Made by a program: the position numbers and the translations under genes. The notes under the pieces were generated by a model, which worked only from the letters and a program-made list of their open reading frames with translations, did not search any database and was not told the origin of the DNA. From Hahella sp. KA22 (lineage in GTDB: Bacteria; Pseudomonadota; Gammaproteobacteria; Pseudomonadales; Oleiphilaceae), in contig NZ_CP035490.1 of the NCBI RefSeq assembly GCF_004135205.1, positions 4,259,644 to 4,323,643 of the forward strand: a stretch of 64,000 nt of DNA, written 5' to 3'. How positions within the stretch are numbered: position 1 is the first letter of the stretch; each line of letters begins with the position of its first letter. This document shows, piece by piece, positions 49,204 through 59,330 of the stretch.

Positions 49204-52200
49204 CTAGCCGATTGTCTTCAATAAATCGTCGCAATCTCCCAGGGCGGCGATGAAATCAAGTTGGGTCATGTGCGCTTCCAGTTTACTGAAGTAGTCTGGA
49301 TAGCGTCGTTGGTACTTCGCTCGGAGCTCTTCAAAGTGAGTCATCGCGCTCATATCCGAGTTTTCAACCAGCTTCGCCAGTTTAATGACCTCCCTGCGCA
49401 ACATCATGGCGGAGGGAATATCGGCGTCATCCGGCGGCGCCAGCTGCTGATTAAGGCTGTCCAACAGCCCTTGAATAGCGTCGCTCATAGCGTCCAGCTC
49501 ACCCTGCAAACGACCCAGCGGACCGCTGCTGTATGAGCCATGAATCGCCTCGCGCTCCACCTGCTGCGTCAACCTGGCCAAATCATCCGCGCCGACAGTA
49601 GCGGCGATGCCTCTGAATGTATGCAATGCACGGGATAACTCAGATGGCGCTTTATTCAATAACGCGCTGTCCGACAGGAAGTCGCGCACCTTGGACAACT
49701 CAACGCCAAAGCAACTAACCGCCATACGAAATGCGCCCATATTGGAGCCAAAGCGCTTCAAGGCGGCGCTGACGTCCAAGCCGATTCTCAACCCCGCATC
49801 GATCAATTCCTGCCATGAAGGGAGACTGTTATTGAAGGCTGATGCAGGGATCTTTTTGCCGCCTGTATGCTGCAGGACGATCGCCACCACTTCCTTGATG
49901 TCGAAAGGCTTGCCAATATGATCATTCATCCCGGCCATCAGGCAACACTCTCGATCGGAAGCCATAGCGTTGGCTGTCATCGCCACAATAGGCAGGCGCT
50001 TTTCTCCCAGCGTGTTGCGAATTTCCCGAGTAGCGGTGTAGCCGTCCATATCCGGCATTTGAATATCCATTAACACCAGGTCGAATTGGGGCGACGCCTT
50101 TTTAACCGCCGCGATCGCCCACCTGCCTCCGCCCACGATCTCCACCTTCGCCCCCACCCGCGTCAGAAGCTCTGTCGCGACTTGCTGGTTGGTGAGATTA
50201 TCCTCCACTAACAGTAAACGTAATCCAAGCAAGGGTTTACTGGCTGACGCGTCGGAGGCGGACACGTCTTCGTCCAGCCCGCCTGATTGCGACGCCTGAG
50301 CGTTGACGACTGCATCCAACAGCATGGAGGCAGTAACCGGCTTGACTAACAGGCCGTCAAGAATCGATTTGTAGTTAAATCCCATCTTATCCAGCACATT
50401 CTTGCCGTGGGCGGTCATCATGATAATCAGAGGACGCTTTTCCAGCAGCGTCATGCCCCGAATGCGACGACAGGCCTTCAACCCATCCGTACCCGGCATG
50501 CAGTAGTCCATGAATATCGCATCAAACTGGCCAGTGGTTGGAGATTCCAACTGCGCAATCGCGGCAGCCGCCGACGCGGCCATATGCACCTCCCAACCGA
50601 ATGAACGGGCGATATCGGCAATGGCGGCTTGCGCGTATTTATTGTCGTCAACCACCAGCACATTCAGGTTACGCAGCTTCTGCGATAGCGGATGGGCCAC
50701 CGAAGCGTTCAGGCTGTGATTGTCATCCAGTTGCAATTCCAGCGTAAACGTAAAAACGCTGCCTTTACCGGGGCGACTTTGCACCCGAATTTCTCCGCCC
50801 ATCAAGTTGACCAGTTGGCGAGAAATCGCCAGCCCCAGGCCAGTGCCGCCAAACTTTCTGGTGGTGCTGGTCTCCGCTTGCGAAAAGCCATCAAAAATTA
50901 ACTGCTGATGTTCTTCGGAAATGCCAATGCCGGTATCGCTGACGCTGAACGCCAGCGCGGCGCTTTGCGCGGTCAGTTTCACCATGCGTATCGACAGCGT
51001 GACCTCACCTTCCTGGGTGAACTTAATTGCGTTGCTCACCAGATTCAGCAGCACTTGCTTGAGGCGCAGGCTATCGCCAATCAGATGTAGAGGAGCCTGT
51101 GGATCGATGTCAAACAACAGCTCCAGTTCTTTGTCCCCCAGATTAGCGGACATCATGGCGCTGATCTCACTCATTAGCCGGTCAATATTGAAGGGATGAG
51201 GGTCCAGCGTCAGCTTGCCCGCCTCCACTTTGGAGAAGTCCAGAATATCGTTGAGGATCGATAACAAAGAACGGGAGGCGGCGGTGGTTTTCTCCACATA
51301 GTCCATTTGCTGGCTGTTCAGAGGCGTCATCTGCATTAATTGCAACATGCCGATGATGGCGTTCATCGGCGTACGAATTTCATGACTCATATTCGCCACA
51401 AAATCTGATTTGGCTCGGGACGCCTTTTCCGCGCACTCCTTGGCCATGGTCAACTCCATGGTTCTTTGCCTGACCTTCTGCTCCAGGCTGAGATTGAGCT
51501 TATATACCTCCTGTTGAATGGCCACCTGCTCTGAAATATCCCGGATAGCGAACGCAAAACCGACGACATCCCCCTCCTCCGCTTTAATGGGCGAGGCCGC
51601 CACGGATACATCCAGTAATCTGTCGTCCTTACAGCGTCGCTGCGTGTTGATGCTGCGCACAGGGCGGCCTTCCCGGATCATTTGCAACGCGGAGTAGGTT
51701 TCTTCCCGTTCCTGTTGCGGAACAATTAACTCGTCTAACGGTTTGCCCTGAACCTCTTTCTCGGTAAATCCGAACATCTGCTCCGCGGATTTATTCCAGT
51801 CGGATACCCGTCCGTTCAGATCCAGCCCGATTATCGCCTCACTGGAGCTATTCACAATCGCCGCCAGACGAGCCTGTTCCAGGGTCTCCCGCCACCGATG
51901 ACGCATCAACAGCAAATAGAAATACAGAATCAAGCCCATCATGCCAATAACGCCCGCGAGCATTTCCAGCGCAAACACGCCAGCCTGCCTTGCCGGAGTC
52001 AAAACAAAAGCCTCCGGCACACTCACAATAAGCGTCACATGTCTGGTCGTATCCAACGGATCTAGCGCCAGGGTGCGTCTGGCGGCATAAACGAGACCAT
52101 CAGAGGTATCATGCAGTTCCAATCCAGAACGGTTTCCCACCAGCCTATAATAGTCCTGCCATCGATGGCTCTCGTCTTTGTCGAAACCAAAGGTCTTGCT

Positions 52201-52959
52201 TAAATCAGGGTGCAGCAGAAAATCATTGTTTTCATTCAGAAGAAAAATGGCGAGTTCACCCGGCAGCCCATTTAACAGATCCGCAATGAGCGTATTCACA
52301 TCCACGTTGATAATCACAATGCCGAACAAAGCGCCTTGCTCATCATAAACAGGCGTCGAGACGCGCAATGTGGGCACATCCGGCCGCTCGACTTCACCAA
52401 ACTCCCGATTCAGATTGAAGTCCGAGACATATACCTCATCCTCAGCCCGCTCAAGGGTGGCGAGAAAGTAATCGCGACCGCCTTTCTGCTGCAATTGCCC
52501 TTCTGGAACGGCGATAATTTCGTTCCGCCGGTTGTTCACGCGAACCAGCTCAAGCCCGTTATTGGCCACCCCAATAAAACGGATTTGCGAAATCTCTCCG
52601 CTGGTCTCGATGAACTTGGCAAAAATAGTGGTCAGGCGCTCTTTTAATGTATTGATGGAGTTTTCTTCTTTGGGATCAAAACCGCCATTGGCGGCGGCGC
52701 GAACAATGCCGGGGACAGGAGGCGTTTGGGCGAGAAAGAGGGTATATCTCTTAAACTCATCGACTTCTTCATTAAGAGTTTCAGCTCGGTGGCGCAGCTG
52801 CTCATACAGCGCCCTCTGTTGTTGCTCCAACACCCTCTTTTCTTCAACTGAATAAGCTAACCAATAGACGGGGACGGAGAGTAGCAGAAAAATCAGAAGC
52901 GCCAACGACAATGCCCTCAAACCGAAATGCGAGGCAGAAGAAATCCAATGCTTCACCAT
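49204..52959 (-). CDS. BarA-like hybrid sensor histidine kinase
   Basis: A 1,251-residue membrane kinase. Order: N-terminal helix (LSLALLIFLLLSVPVYWLAYS), periplasmic dCache sensor (about 45-315), second helix (about 325-350), PAS (about 365-480), HisKA with phospho-acceptor in NMSHEIRTPMNAIIGM (His about 525), HATPase (about 640-740), REC 1 (MDYCMPGTDG, Asp about 815), REC 2 (LMDIQMPDMDG, Asp about 961) and an HPt domain (LHTFRGIAATVGA, His about 1113). It acts as a phosphorelay in itself and would need a separate response regulator, not seen here. It is divergent from a GGDEF cyclase with which it may share control. Confidence 0.93.
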   Translation of the reverse strand: MVKHWISSASHFGLRALSLALLIFLLLSVPVYWLAYSVEEKRVLEQQQRALYEQLRHRAETLNEEVDEFKRYTLFLAQTPPVPGIVRAAANGGFDPKEENSINTLKERLTTIFAKFIETSGEISQIRFIGVANNGLELVRVNNRRNEIIAVPEGQLQQKGGRDYFLATLERAEDEVYVSDFNLNREFGEVERPDVPTLRVSTPVYDEQGALFGIVIINVDVNTLIADLLNGLPGELAIFLLNENNDFLLHPDLSKTFGFDKDESHRWQDYYRLVGNRSGLELHDTSDGLVYAARRTLALDPLDTTRHVTLIVSVPEAFVLTPARQAGVFALEMLAGVIGMMGLILYFYLLLMRHRWRETLEQARLAAIVNSSSEAIIGLDLNGRVSDWNKSAEQMFGFTEKEVQGKPLDELIVPQQEREETYSALQMIREGRPVRSINTQRRCKDDRLLDVSVAASPIKAEEGDVVGFAFAIRDISEQVAIQQEVYKLNLSLEQKVRQRTMELTMAKECAEKASRAKSDFVANMSHEIRTPMNAIIGMLQLMQMTPLNSQQMDYVEKTTAASRSLLSILNDILDFSKVEAGKLTLDPHPFNIDRLMSEISAMMSANLGDKELELLFDIDPQAPLHLIGDSLRLKQVLLNLVSNAIKFTQEGEVTLSIRMVKLTAQSAALAFSVSDTGIGISEEHQQLIFDGFSQAETSTTRKFGGTGLGLAISRQLVNLMGGEIRVQSRPGKGSVFTFTLELQLDDNHSLNASVAHPLSQKLRNLNVLVVDDNKYAQAAIADIARSFGWEVHMAASAAAAIAQLESPTTGQFDAIFMDYCMPGTDGLKACRRIRGMTLLEKRPLIIMMTAHGKNVLDKMGFNYKSILDGLLVKPVTASMLLDAVVNAQASQSGGLDEDVSASDASASKPLLGLRLLLVEDNLTNQQVATELLTRVGAKVEIVGGGRWAIAAVKKASPQFDLVLMDIQMPDMDGYTATREIRNTLGEKRLPIVAMTANAMASDRECCLMAGMNDHIGKPFDIKEVVAIVLQHTGGKKIPASAFNNSLPSWQELIDAGLRIGLDVSAALKRFGSNMGAFRMAVSCFGVELSKVRDFLSDSALLNKAPSELSRALHTFRGIAATVGADDLARLTQQVEREAIHGSYSSGPLGRLQGELDAMSDAIQGLLDSLNQQLAPPDDADIPSAMMLRREVIKLAKLVENSDMSAMTHFEELRAKYQRRYPDYFSKLEAHMTQLDFIAALGDCDDLLKTIG

Positions 52960-53220
52960 TCCCTTACCTTCCCTTGCCGGCCTGAGTCACACTGGGCGGC
53001 CCAACGGTATTTCCGATCGAATTACTTTTGGCGCTTATACAAGTCTAGTCTAGATATGCAAACAAGTTGTTACTGAATACAAGTAAAACTTCGACATTTC
53101 GTAGGTATCCTCATCGCTAAACGTAGGTAGATTATACCTTTACGGGGAGTTTGCGCGTTTCTGACGGCTTAACTAATCTTTTAATATCCCCCCAATGGAA
53201 TTCGTGGCTAGGACTGGCTA

Positions 53221-54888
53221 ATGAAGCTCAAGTATTTGTTGATTGTCGCCTTTACTCTAGTCGCATCGTTGCCGCTCATGTTCACGTTGCAATACTTGAA
53301 CAGGTTCACCACCGAGCAATATCACGCCAAAATCGAATCCCGCCTGTCTGAAATCTCGCTTGCCCATAAAAACCGCCTGCTTGGCTCTGTAGAGAGGCTG
53401 GTGGAAAGCACCGCCCTCATTTCCAGTCGAACACAAATGCGCGCCAGCCTGGACAACTGGAACAACATGGAGAGCCAAAGCGAAGCGAGCAAAATTAAAA
53501 GCATTATTGAGGACCCCAAGGCTGGCCGTGAGAATATCAGAAGCATTACGGTCTACGATAAAATCCGCCGTCCTGTCTCCAGTACGGCAAGTAGAATGAA
53601 ACCGCTGCGTACGCCACCGTCAGCCAACGGCAATATCTTCATTTTTTTCAATCCAGAAGAAAACGCCACCCAGGTGTCCGTCATCATGCGCCTGATATTC
53701 AAGGAGACGCTAATTGGCGCCATCAAAGTTGATTACGACTTGGGAAGCATTCTGCACGAACAAAGCGAAGGTTTAGGCGACAGCGAGAAATGGATGTTCG
53801 CTTTACGCGACCATGAAAAATTCCTGCTGGTCGAACCCATAGACCAGAAAAAAGCGCGGGTGTCCTACCAAGTCATTCCATCAGGCCCCAAAAGCACCCC
53901 CATCATTGAGGCGCTGCAAGGCAACGAAGTCATCATGCGCAAAGCAACAAACCTGGCCGGTACGCCAGTGATCGCCTCCACCCGATATTTGCCGAGTCTT
54001 GGCTGGGGGCTGGTCTCGGAGCTGGACGAGTCCGAGGCCGCCGCCATCGTCGCGGAGGAAAAGCATCGCTTGTTCTTCATTGAGGCGATGATCGTCATCT
54101 TCTCAATAGGACTTGGGGCCGCCGTCAGCCTGTATGTCGCCAGACCGATCGAAAGCCTGATCAAACAGGTTGAGAACGCCGCTGACGGTCACCCCTATGA
54201 AAGCACGCTGCCGGCGAGTCTATTCGAAGTAAAACGTCTTTCCGGCACGTTTAACAGTATGTCCAAATCCATTAACGAACTCAGAAACAATATTGAGAGT
54301 CAGGTCTTCGAGAGAACCAAAGAACTCGACAAGGAAAACATCGAGTTACGGGAAATCGCCGCCCGGGATTCTTTGACCGGCCTCTACAATAGACGCTTCT
54401 TTCAAAACCGCTTGAATTATGAGTTCAGTCGGGCGAAGCGCTATGACACAGGGTTGACGCTGGTGCTGCTGGATATCGATCACTTCAAAAAAATTAACGA
54501 TACCAGAGGTCATGCGGCGGGAGATGAGGTGCTTATCAGACTGTCTGCGTTTCTGAGTCAGTCACTCCGAAGCTCCGACTTAATCGCCAGAATAGGCGGT
54601 GAAGAGTTTTGCATTATTCTTCCCGAACACCTGGACGACGGAGTAAAAACCTTCATTGACCGGCTGCGCATCGATATCTCCTTGCTGGAGTTTCAGCATG
54701 AGAGCGAGAGCTTTCAGGTCACCTGCAGTTTTGGCGTGGCCGAGTGCCGCAACGACATCACTCAACCCAAAGAGATTCTTAAAAAAGCGGATGAAGCGCT
54801 GTACCAGGCCAAACGCACGGGAAGGAATCGCATTGTGTACGAATCGAGCGTCAACGTGATTGTGGATATAAAAAGCAGAAAGAAATAG
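53221..54888 (+). CDS. Diguanylate cyclase with Cache and HAMP domains
   Basis: A 555-residue membrane protein. Helix 1 (about 5-22), a periplasmic Cache-like sensor (to about 275), helix 2 (LFFIEAMIVIFSIGLGAAVSLYV), HAMP (about 310-360), and a GGDEF domain (DSLTGLYNRRFFQNRL, RIGGEEF at about residue 459). GGEEF is an active variant. It makes cyclic di-GMP when the sensor is engaged. The upstream 260 bp are shared with the hybrid kinase, transcribed the other way. Confidence 0.92.
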   Translation: MKLKYLLIVAFTLVASLPLMFTLQYLNRFTTEQYHAKIESRLSEISLAHKNRLLGSVERLVESTALISSRTQMRASLDNWNNMESQSEASKIKSIIEDPKAGRENIRSITVYDKIRRPVSSTASRMKPLRTPPSANGNIFIFFNPEENATQVSVIMRLIFKETLIGAIKVDYDLGSILHEQSEGLGDSEKWMFALRDHEKFLLVEPIDQKKARVSYQVIPSGPKSTPIIEALQGNEVIMRKATNLAGTPVIASTRYLPSLGWGLVSELDESEAAAIVAEEKHRLFFIEAMIVIFSIGLGAAVSLYVARPIESLIKQVENAADGHPYESTLPASLFEVKRLSGTFNSMSKSINELRNNIESQVFERTKELDKENIELREIAARDSLTGLYNRRFFQNRLNYEFSRAKRYDTGLTLVLLDIDHFKKINDTRGHAAGDEVLIRLSAFLSQSLRSSDLIARIGGEEFCIILPEHLDDGVKTFIDRLRIDISLLEFQHESESFQVTCSFGVAECRNDITQPKEILKKADEALYQAKRTGRNRIVYESSVNVIVDIKSRKK

Positions 54889-54958
54889 CTTTCCGCCATA
54901 CGTAAGTTTTGGCTGGAGCCACCAGCAATCAGGACCGCTTAGGGTGACGTAACCGTTA

Positions 54959-55273
54959 TCAGGGATCGATAGCGGACTCGATGACAAATGACTTTTCAAA
55001 CTTCGCTATCTCAAAAATCTTCCTGATTTCTCTGGAGCAGTTGATGATCTTTATCTTCGCGTCATTGCCTCCCAGATAACGTCGCATGTTCAGCAGCATG
55101 CCCAGCGCCGAACTGTCTATGCGAACCGTCTGCCGCATGTCGACGCAAAAACTTCGCGCTTGCGGGTAGGCTTCATAGGCTTTCCTGAATTGATTTACCA
55201 GTCCGAAGTCAAACTGACCCCGAATGGTGATAGTGACAGCGCCGTCACTGGAAGATTTAGTCTCTACGGTCAT
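54959..55273 (-). CDS. STAS-domain anti-sigma antagonist-like protein
   Basis: A 104-residue soluble STAS protein. TITIRGQFDFGLVNQFRKAY and IDSSALGMLLNMRRYLG give the fold and a serine within DSSALG that is the usual phosphorylation site. It should act in a partner-switch system with a kinase/phosphatase, none of which is next to it. It is a single gene. Confidence 0.88.
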   Translation of the reverse strand: MTVETKSSSDGAVTITIRGQFDFGLVNQFRKAYEAYPQARSFCVDMRQTVRIDSSALGMLLNMRRYLGGNDAKIKIINCSREIRKIFEIAKFEKSFVIESAIDP

Positions 55274-55606
55274 AACCCGCTTTTCCCTGCATGGTGTTCG
55301 ATTTCAGAGCCCAAGGTCAGCCTGACGATGTCATCCAGCATAACTAAAAGCGCGGATACAGGCTTCCCACAAAGACACATAGCGAGTGTAATAACTATAG
55401 TTCATCAAAAAGATTACAGTAGACGTTGTTTGGCGATCCGTCTGTTTCCTGTATTTCCAGGCCCGTAACTCTCTCCCTTCCATTCTTAAATCTTTTGCTC
55501 CTAATTATTTTCAATTAAAACAAACAGGTATGGCATGCTGCTCGTCTAGACTGTACAGTCCACGCCTCATTCCCGTATTGAAAAGTTCAGGTTGTAAGGA
55601 CATGGC
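55274..55606. other. Intergenic region
   Basis: About 330 bp. Only short frames without ribosome binding sites are found. The right part is AT-rich, consistent with promoters for the STAS gene and the following pseudogene. Confidence 0.45.
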
Positions 55607-56036
55607 ATGAAACAACGTTCTTTGAAGCGACTGTCATTGACGACCCTTTTGTTGATTGGCGACCCCGTCTCGGCGACGACAAGCTGCAACAGCGCGGATT
55701 TTGAGTCTGGCGACATCCCCCGCGTTTTCGACGTCAAAGTCAGCAACAAAGACGCCATCCAGATCCAGAGCGATATCGTGCGCAAAGGCCGGTATGCCGC
55801 CAAGTTCGAAATCAAAGATGGCGAGAAAGACGGATTCCGAGCGGAGCTGAAAGACCCAGTAAGAGCCAGAATGAACGAAACCTACTGGTATTCATTATAC
55901 CGGCCCCAATGCATACAACGACGACCAGGGCCCTTACTTCAAATTCGGCCTGTACCGTGACGATACACCGGAAACTTACACCGTATACTACGATGAATAC
56001 CGCTGTGGCCAGAGTCGTAAAGACGTAGATTTTTAA
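55607..56036 (+). pseudogene. Polysaccharide-lyase gene with internal deletion
   Basis: The first frame (55607-55960) encodes an N-terminus (GDPVSATTSCNSADFESG, VRKGRYAAKFEIKDGEKDGF, RAELKDPVRA, YWYSL) like the heparin-lyase I/PL20-type polysaccharide lyases. Right after YWYSL, the continuation in another frame reads YTGPNAYNDDQGPYFKFGLY, ending YDEYRCGQSRKDVDF-stop, which is the C-terminal part of the same family. About 100 residues between these parts are missing and the frame is shifted, so the gene is broken by a deletion near 55895. Confidence 0.72.
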
Positions 56037-56153
56037 CGAACTGACAGCGTTCAAAACAGGAAAAGATGGCTCTGCACTACTCGTGCAGAGCGGATATTGA
56101 GAGCCTGATCAGGAAGAATAGATATGACGATGACGATGTCGACGTCAGAAAGA

Positions 56154-57128
56154 TCAAGGCTTCACCATACATCCCAGCAACGGACAGGTAGACGGCTCTT
56201 TCATTGCCTCACTATCCGCTCGCGCTGGCGTCAAAGCACTGAGTTCAGGCCTGACCGGTAAATGCTCAGGTAACCTTACGTTCCACACCAATCCGATATT
56301 CATCAGCCGGTTCAACACCCACCAACCGGGATCAGACTGCCCTTTATAAATTCCCAGCATGGCGGAGCCAGGAAAAGCGTGATGATTGTTATGCCAGGAC
56401 TCTCCCATCGTCAGCAATCCTGCAAAGCGAACGTTATAGCCCTGAACCGCAGCGCCATTAACATGCCAGTCGCGCTCGCCGCTGTTATGCGCAAAGTATC
56501 CAATCAGCCAGTGCCCCGTCACAGACACGGCGACACGCGCAGAAATGCCCCAAACCACCCAGCTAATGTCTCCGAGCCAATACAATAAGAGCGCCCAGGG
56601 CAACTGCTGCCACATCCAGGTTCTTTCCATAAACCGGTAAACCGAATCATCTTTGATGGCGCTTTCTGGGCAAAACGCGGGAGGACGCTCCAGACGCAAA
56701 TCACAATTCAGCTGACGCCACCCGTCCATCAAAAACCCAGTTCCATGGCGAAGATACGAATGACACTTGGCCTTTCTCTGCGCCCAGTCCCGCAGATCAT
56801 GCTGATACACCATTCCCAACGGCCCCGCCATCCCCACCAACACCCCGAGATGCACGAAGAAATACTCCATCCACTTCGGACACTCATAACTCCCATGGAT
56901 CAACCGCCGATGCATCCCCAAAGAATGCCCCAGACACAACGTCGCTGCGGTAAACACAACAAACACCAGCAACGCATCCAGCGAAAACGTCAAATACCCG
57001 CCAATAAGCGCAATCAACAAATGCCCCAAATACCAAAAGGACTTCAAAGGCGCCCACACCACCTCGCCCGTATCCGGGCAGCAATTAGCCGTTTCTTGAA
57101 TTCTGGGGACGCCGTGGTTTGTTTGCAT
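56154..57128 (-). CDS. Acyl-CoA/fatty acid desaturase
   Basis: A 324-residue membrane desaturase. HSLGMHRRLIH, GMVYQHDLRDWAQ, and GESWHNNHHAFPGSA are in the positions of the histidine boxes of delta-9-type desaturases (the second box is unusual). About four membrane helices are seen. It introduces double bonds into acyl chains at a di-iron site. The electron donor is not encoded nearby. The C-terminal 45 residues are poorly conserved and Pro-rich. Confidence 0.82.
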   Translation of the reverse strand: MQTNHGVPRIQETANCCPDTGEVVWAPLKSFWYLGHLLIALIGGYLTFSLDALLVFVVFTAATLCLGHSLGMHRRLIHGSYECPKWMEYFFVHLGVLVGMAGPLGMVYQHDLRDWAQRKAKCHSYLRHGTGFLMDGWRQLNCDLRLERPPAFCPESAIKDDSVYRFMERTWMWQQLPWALLLYWLGDISWVVWGISARVAVSVTGHWLIGYFAHNSGERDWHVNGAAVQGYNVRFAGLLTMGESWHNNHHAFPGSAMLGIYKGQSDPGWWVLNRLMNIGLVWNVRLPEHLPVRPELSALTPARADSEAMKEPSTCPLLGCMVKP

Positions 57129-57252
57129 AATTGGCTCGTTTTTCTTGGGTTGAAAATCGGTTGAGGGGATAGTGTTATCCTAATTCGAAGGGAATGTTGA
57201 GTCTTTTCTTATTAAGTCATGCTTGATTTCAAAGTGAAAATATAACTTCATA

Positions 57253-57693
57253 GTGGAAGCCTACTTTAATCCTGATGCGTCAGGCATAACTAATAATAAC
57301 CTCAGTTCGCTCCAAAATCGCCTTCGATACAACCACGAACTGGCGTTAGCTGACAAACAGATTCTGCGGGCGGATACGGAAGGGAGAATAAACCGGGATA
57401 TCGCGGAGACCGCGGCGTTCAAGGATGGGCTTAAAGAGCAGAGCCAAACTTAGGGGATGTGGTTTGTCGACGCTATCCGGGGCCTAATGCGACCACTGAT
57501 TACTGGCTATCTGCTTATTCTGGCGACGTTTGTCACCCTGAATATTAGCCGCCATCTCGGTGGCGTTGGCGCGCTGAGCCCGGTCGAGTTAATGGCCCTG
57601 TATAAAGAGGCCATCGCGCAGATGCTATTTCTGACAACGATGGCCGTCACTTGGTGGTTTGGGTCAAGGCCGAGCCAAATACGAAAAGGTTAG
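57253..57693 (+). pseudogene. Holin-like (3TM phage holin family) gene with in-frame amber codon
   Basis: Two open pieces in the same frame: 57253-57453 (NHELALADKQILRADTEGRI, then KDGLKEQSQT) and 57457-57693 (MWFVDAIRGLMRPLITGYLL...FLTTMAVTWWFGSRP). They are separated only by TAG at 57451-57453 and one Gly codon. Joined, they make a helical N-terminus and membrane segments like the GTA-type 3TM holins, with WVDAIRGLMRPLI as the hallmark. CAG-to-TAG is the simplest mutation. It may be a phage relic, but no other phage gene is near. Confidence 0.6.
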
Positions 57694-57840
57694 TGAGTTC
57701 GTTACGTGCGAACCACAGAGTTTGAAACGATCTCCCTGCGGAGGCTGCTGGGCGAAAGTTGCCGGGAAAGCCTTATATGGCTGGGTCAAACTCACAATGG
57801 AGAGGGGCAATACAATAACTATGGGTTATTCAGAGGCTCC

Positions 57841-58353
57841 CTAATATTTAGGGTCTAAAGATTCATAGTCAATATCAAACTGGCATGATTCAAATTCATT
57901 ATAATCACATGGGTCAAACTTTTTTGGCAATTTGGCTCTACTGCCTCCAACTCCTTTTTGAAGAACTTTTTCCGCAAGGTTTTTAAGTTCTCCCCACCAT
58001 TTTGAGCTCAATCCTTCTACTGAATGCAATTCCCAAGAGTCATGTTTAGAGTATCCAGCGTTAATAAAACCTGTTAGCGCGTGAACCTCGTCTTCTACTT
58101 CTGGTAAATCTACCCACCACCAACCACCTGATGTTGATACCAAAGACAGGAATGATATAAGAGGGTTGTATCTGCCATCTTCCAAGTAAGGGCTATCCTT
58201 ACTTGGAATTCGACCAGGCAAAACACCTTCTATATCACTTCTTTCAGAACAAATTATCGACAACATAATCCAGAAAGTATCTAAACAGTCATCTTCTGGC
58301 CATTGTTTAGGTCTGTCTTCAAGAATCATAAGGTCTGCCGCATATCTAACCAT
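57841..58353 (-). CDS. Hypothetical protein, AT-rich
   Basis: A 170-residue soluble protein starting MVRYAADLMILEDRPKQWPE; Trp- and Asp-rich (GGWWWVDLPEVEDEVHALTG). Its AT content is well above the window. No family is recognised. It precedes the NADAR gene on the same strand by 57 bp, so they may be read together. It might be an immunity or antitoxin-like partner, but that is not shown. Confidence 0.6.
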   Translation of the reverse strand: MVRYAADLMILEDRPKQWPEDDCLDTFWIMLSIICSERSDIEGVLPGRIPSKDSPYLEDGRYNPLISFLSLVSTSGGWWWVDLPEVEDEVHALTGFINAGYSKHDSWELHSVEGLSSKWWGELKNLAEKVLQKGVGGSRAKLPKKFDPCDYNEFESCQFDIDYESLDPKY

Positions 58354-58410
58354 TCATTCCACGACTCGAAAAGAGTCTTGAATGCGCCATACTCATTTGG
58401 TTAGGGACTT

Positions 58411-59319
58411 TTACTTTTTTAGGTGATCAAGCCGATATCTTATCGCCGCTCTCACATTCATGAGAGCTTCACCTAAGAGGTTCTGACCTTTCCAATTAAT
58501 TGGGTCATTAACCCCTTTGTCTTCTACAGCCATACCTATCCCCCACACTTTGTCATAGGGAGATGCTTCCACCAAGTAATAATCGCCTGTAGAGATCAAG
58601 GTCTCCTGCAAATCAGGGTTTTGCGAAAACTTAGCCATATTGCCCTGAAACACTATAGCTTCTTTAAAGAGGTCCCATGTTTTTTGGTCAAAATTTAATA
58701 CATTTCTACCAGTCACTTTTTGCTGCTTCGGATCGGTCGCAGCCAGAATACTCAACGCGGATGTTTCATCGCCAAATAACTTGGCTTTGCTATACATCAT
58801 AAACTGTTCAGCGCAATTGAAATCAATGCCAGCAACCTCAAACTTGCTCGGATGCCACTGACTGAGTGGTCCATGCCAGAAGAAAGCAAAAGGCTGCTTC
58901 TTTCCATCAGAACCATGTGGAAAAACTGAGTAATCGAGATTACTTATAGAGACATCATGGAGATATGCGTTCTGTACTCGCTGCATCCACTCCTTGTATG
59001 TCTTTGCATCATCAAACTCAGGTTCCAGCCGAACACCTTTGTTTTGTATTTGAAATTGAGGTAAGTTGCGTAAAGCGCCTTTCTTATCGCTTAGTATAGT
59101 TTCCACTAGTTCTCGGTAGTCCTTTTCTCGTAGCTCAAAGGGGCGCCACTTAACTTGAGGATGAATTTTCTTATCAAAGTATTCTTTTGCAATATGATAA
59201 GGGGGAATAACACCGCAATATATAGGACCTCCTTGTAAATTTATTAAAAAACCATACAAATCGGACTCATATTCTTTCTCGTCCTCATAGGCTTCATTAA
59301 CAACATATTTCACAATCAT
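58411..59319 (-). CDS. NADAR-family protein with unknown N-terminal domain
   Basis: A 302-residue protein with GGGGG upstream. Residues about 135-298 are NADAR/YbiA-like: FAFFWHGPLSQWHPSKFEV, DFNCAEQFMMYSKAKLFGD, VWGIGMA and NLLGEALMNVRAAIR. Residues 1-130 are of unknown type (LYGFLINLQGGPIYCGVIPPY, DKKIHPQVKWRPFEL). NADAR proteins act on riboflavin intermediates or remove ADP-ribose from guanine as antitoxins to DarT-like toxins. No DarT gene is seen. The AT-rich character suggests transfer. Confidence 0.82.
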   Translation of the reverse strand: MIVKYVVNEAYEDEKEYESDLYGFLINLQGGPIYCGVIPPYHIAKEYFDKKIHPQVKWRPFELREKDYRELVETILSDKKGALRNLPQFQIQNKGVRLEPEFDDAKTYKEWMQRVQNAYLHDVSISNLDYSVFPHGSDGKKQPFAFFWHGPLSQWHPSKFEVAGIDFNCAEQFMMYSKAKLFGDETSALSILAATDPKQQKVTGRNVLNFDQKTWDLFKEAIVFQGNMAKFSQNPDLQETLISTGDYYLVEASPYDKVWGIGMAVEDKGVNDPINWKGQNLLGEALMNVRAAIRYRLDHLKK

Positions 59320-59330
59320 ATTTTGCCCCC

